From the NCBI GenBank assembly GCA_027623615.1, contig JAQBVH010000264.1, positions 1-5,578 of the forward strand: a stretch of 5,578 bases of DNA. Reading direction: 5' to 3'. Below the pieces are notes generated by a model. It made no database searches. It was not told the origin of the DNA and worked only from the letters and a program-made list of their open reading frames with translations. Position 1 is the stretch's first letter; each line of letters starts with the position of its first letter. The position numbers and the translations under genes were made by a program. Below are positions 5,509 through 5,578 of the stretch, one piece after another. Origin of the DNA: Planctomycetota bacterium. GTDB taxonomy: Bacteria; Planctomycetota; UBA1135; GCA-002686595.

Positions 5509-5578
5509 GTCAAGAGCCCGTCGTCAAGAGCCCGTCGTCAAGAGCCCGTCGTCAAGAGCCCGTCGTCAAGAGCCCGTC
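5503..5578. repeat. Perfect 14-bp tandem repeat array (minisatellite), continuing past the window
   Basis: The unit CCCGTCGTCAAGAG is repeated five times without a single mismatch (5503-5516, 5517-5530, 5531-5544, 5545-5558, 5559-5572), and a sixth copy starts at 5573 and is cut by the window end. The period is not a multiple of three, so it is unlikely to encode a protein repeat. The first six bases of unit 1 are also the 3' end of the msrA terminator's right arm. Perfect identity indicates recent expansion or an assembly repeat. Confidence 0.95.

Noticed and set aside
5503..5578. CRISPR array.
   Set aside because: The units are 14 bp and directly abutting, with no spacers between them.

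Overview
This is a GC-rich bacterial window (roughly two thirds G+C by eye). It carries mostly cell-envelope or exported proteins, packed on both strands. Three of the predicted proteins begin with lipoprotein-like signal peptides. The C-terminal style of the first protein (a PQQ-like beta-propeller ending in RPGCWIN and SGCVC motifs), the Ycf48-like lipoprotein and the lipoprotein-type MsrA all recall Planctomycetota. That assignment is an inference from memory of the families. No marker gene is present to settle it, and Myxococcota or another GC-rich phylum cannot be excluded.

Layout. Positions 2-1066 (+) hold the C-terminal part of a PQQ-like beta-propeller protein whose start lies left of the window. 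Positions 1067-1245 are a convergent intergenic region with two nearly identical 34-bp hairpin-forming repeats around further inverted repeats. Positions 3652-1246 (-) form a tight three-gene cluster: an alpha/beta-hydrolase (lipase/esterase) lipoprotein, an internally deleted remnant of the 2-aminoethylphosphonate transaminase gene phnW, and a six-Asp-box Ycf48/BNR-type beta-propeller lipoprotein. Gaps there are about 50 bp or less and 3 bp, so they probably share a transcript. Positions 4450-3743 (-) hold a coiled-coil protein gene with an excellent ribosome binding site but two in-frame stop codons (TGA, TAG). Positions 4667-5434 (+) encode a lipoprotein-type methionine sulfoxide reductase A, preceded by a perfect 8-bp-stem hairpin. 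A strong hairpin at 5468-5508 follows it. That hairpin's 3' arm runs directly into a perfect 14-bp tandem array that continues past the right edge of the window.

Functionally, the intact genes suggest extracytoplasmic housekeeping: repair of oxidised methionine, ester hydrolysis and propeller-type scaffold or assembly proteins. They do not look like a single pathway. The most notable features are gene decay in two places (phnW and the coiled-coil gene) and the hairpin/tandem-repeat structures at gene ends. I see no mobile-element ORF, tRNA, rRNA or CRISPR array. No stretch longer than 300 bases is without a gene or gene remnant.
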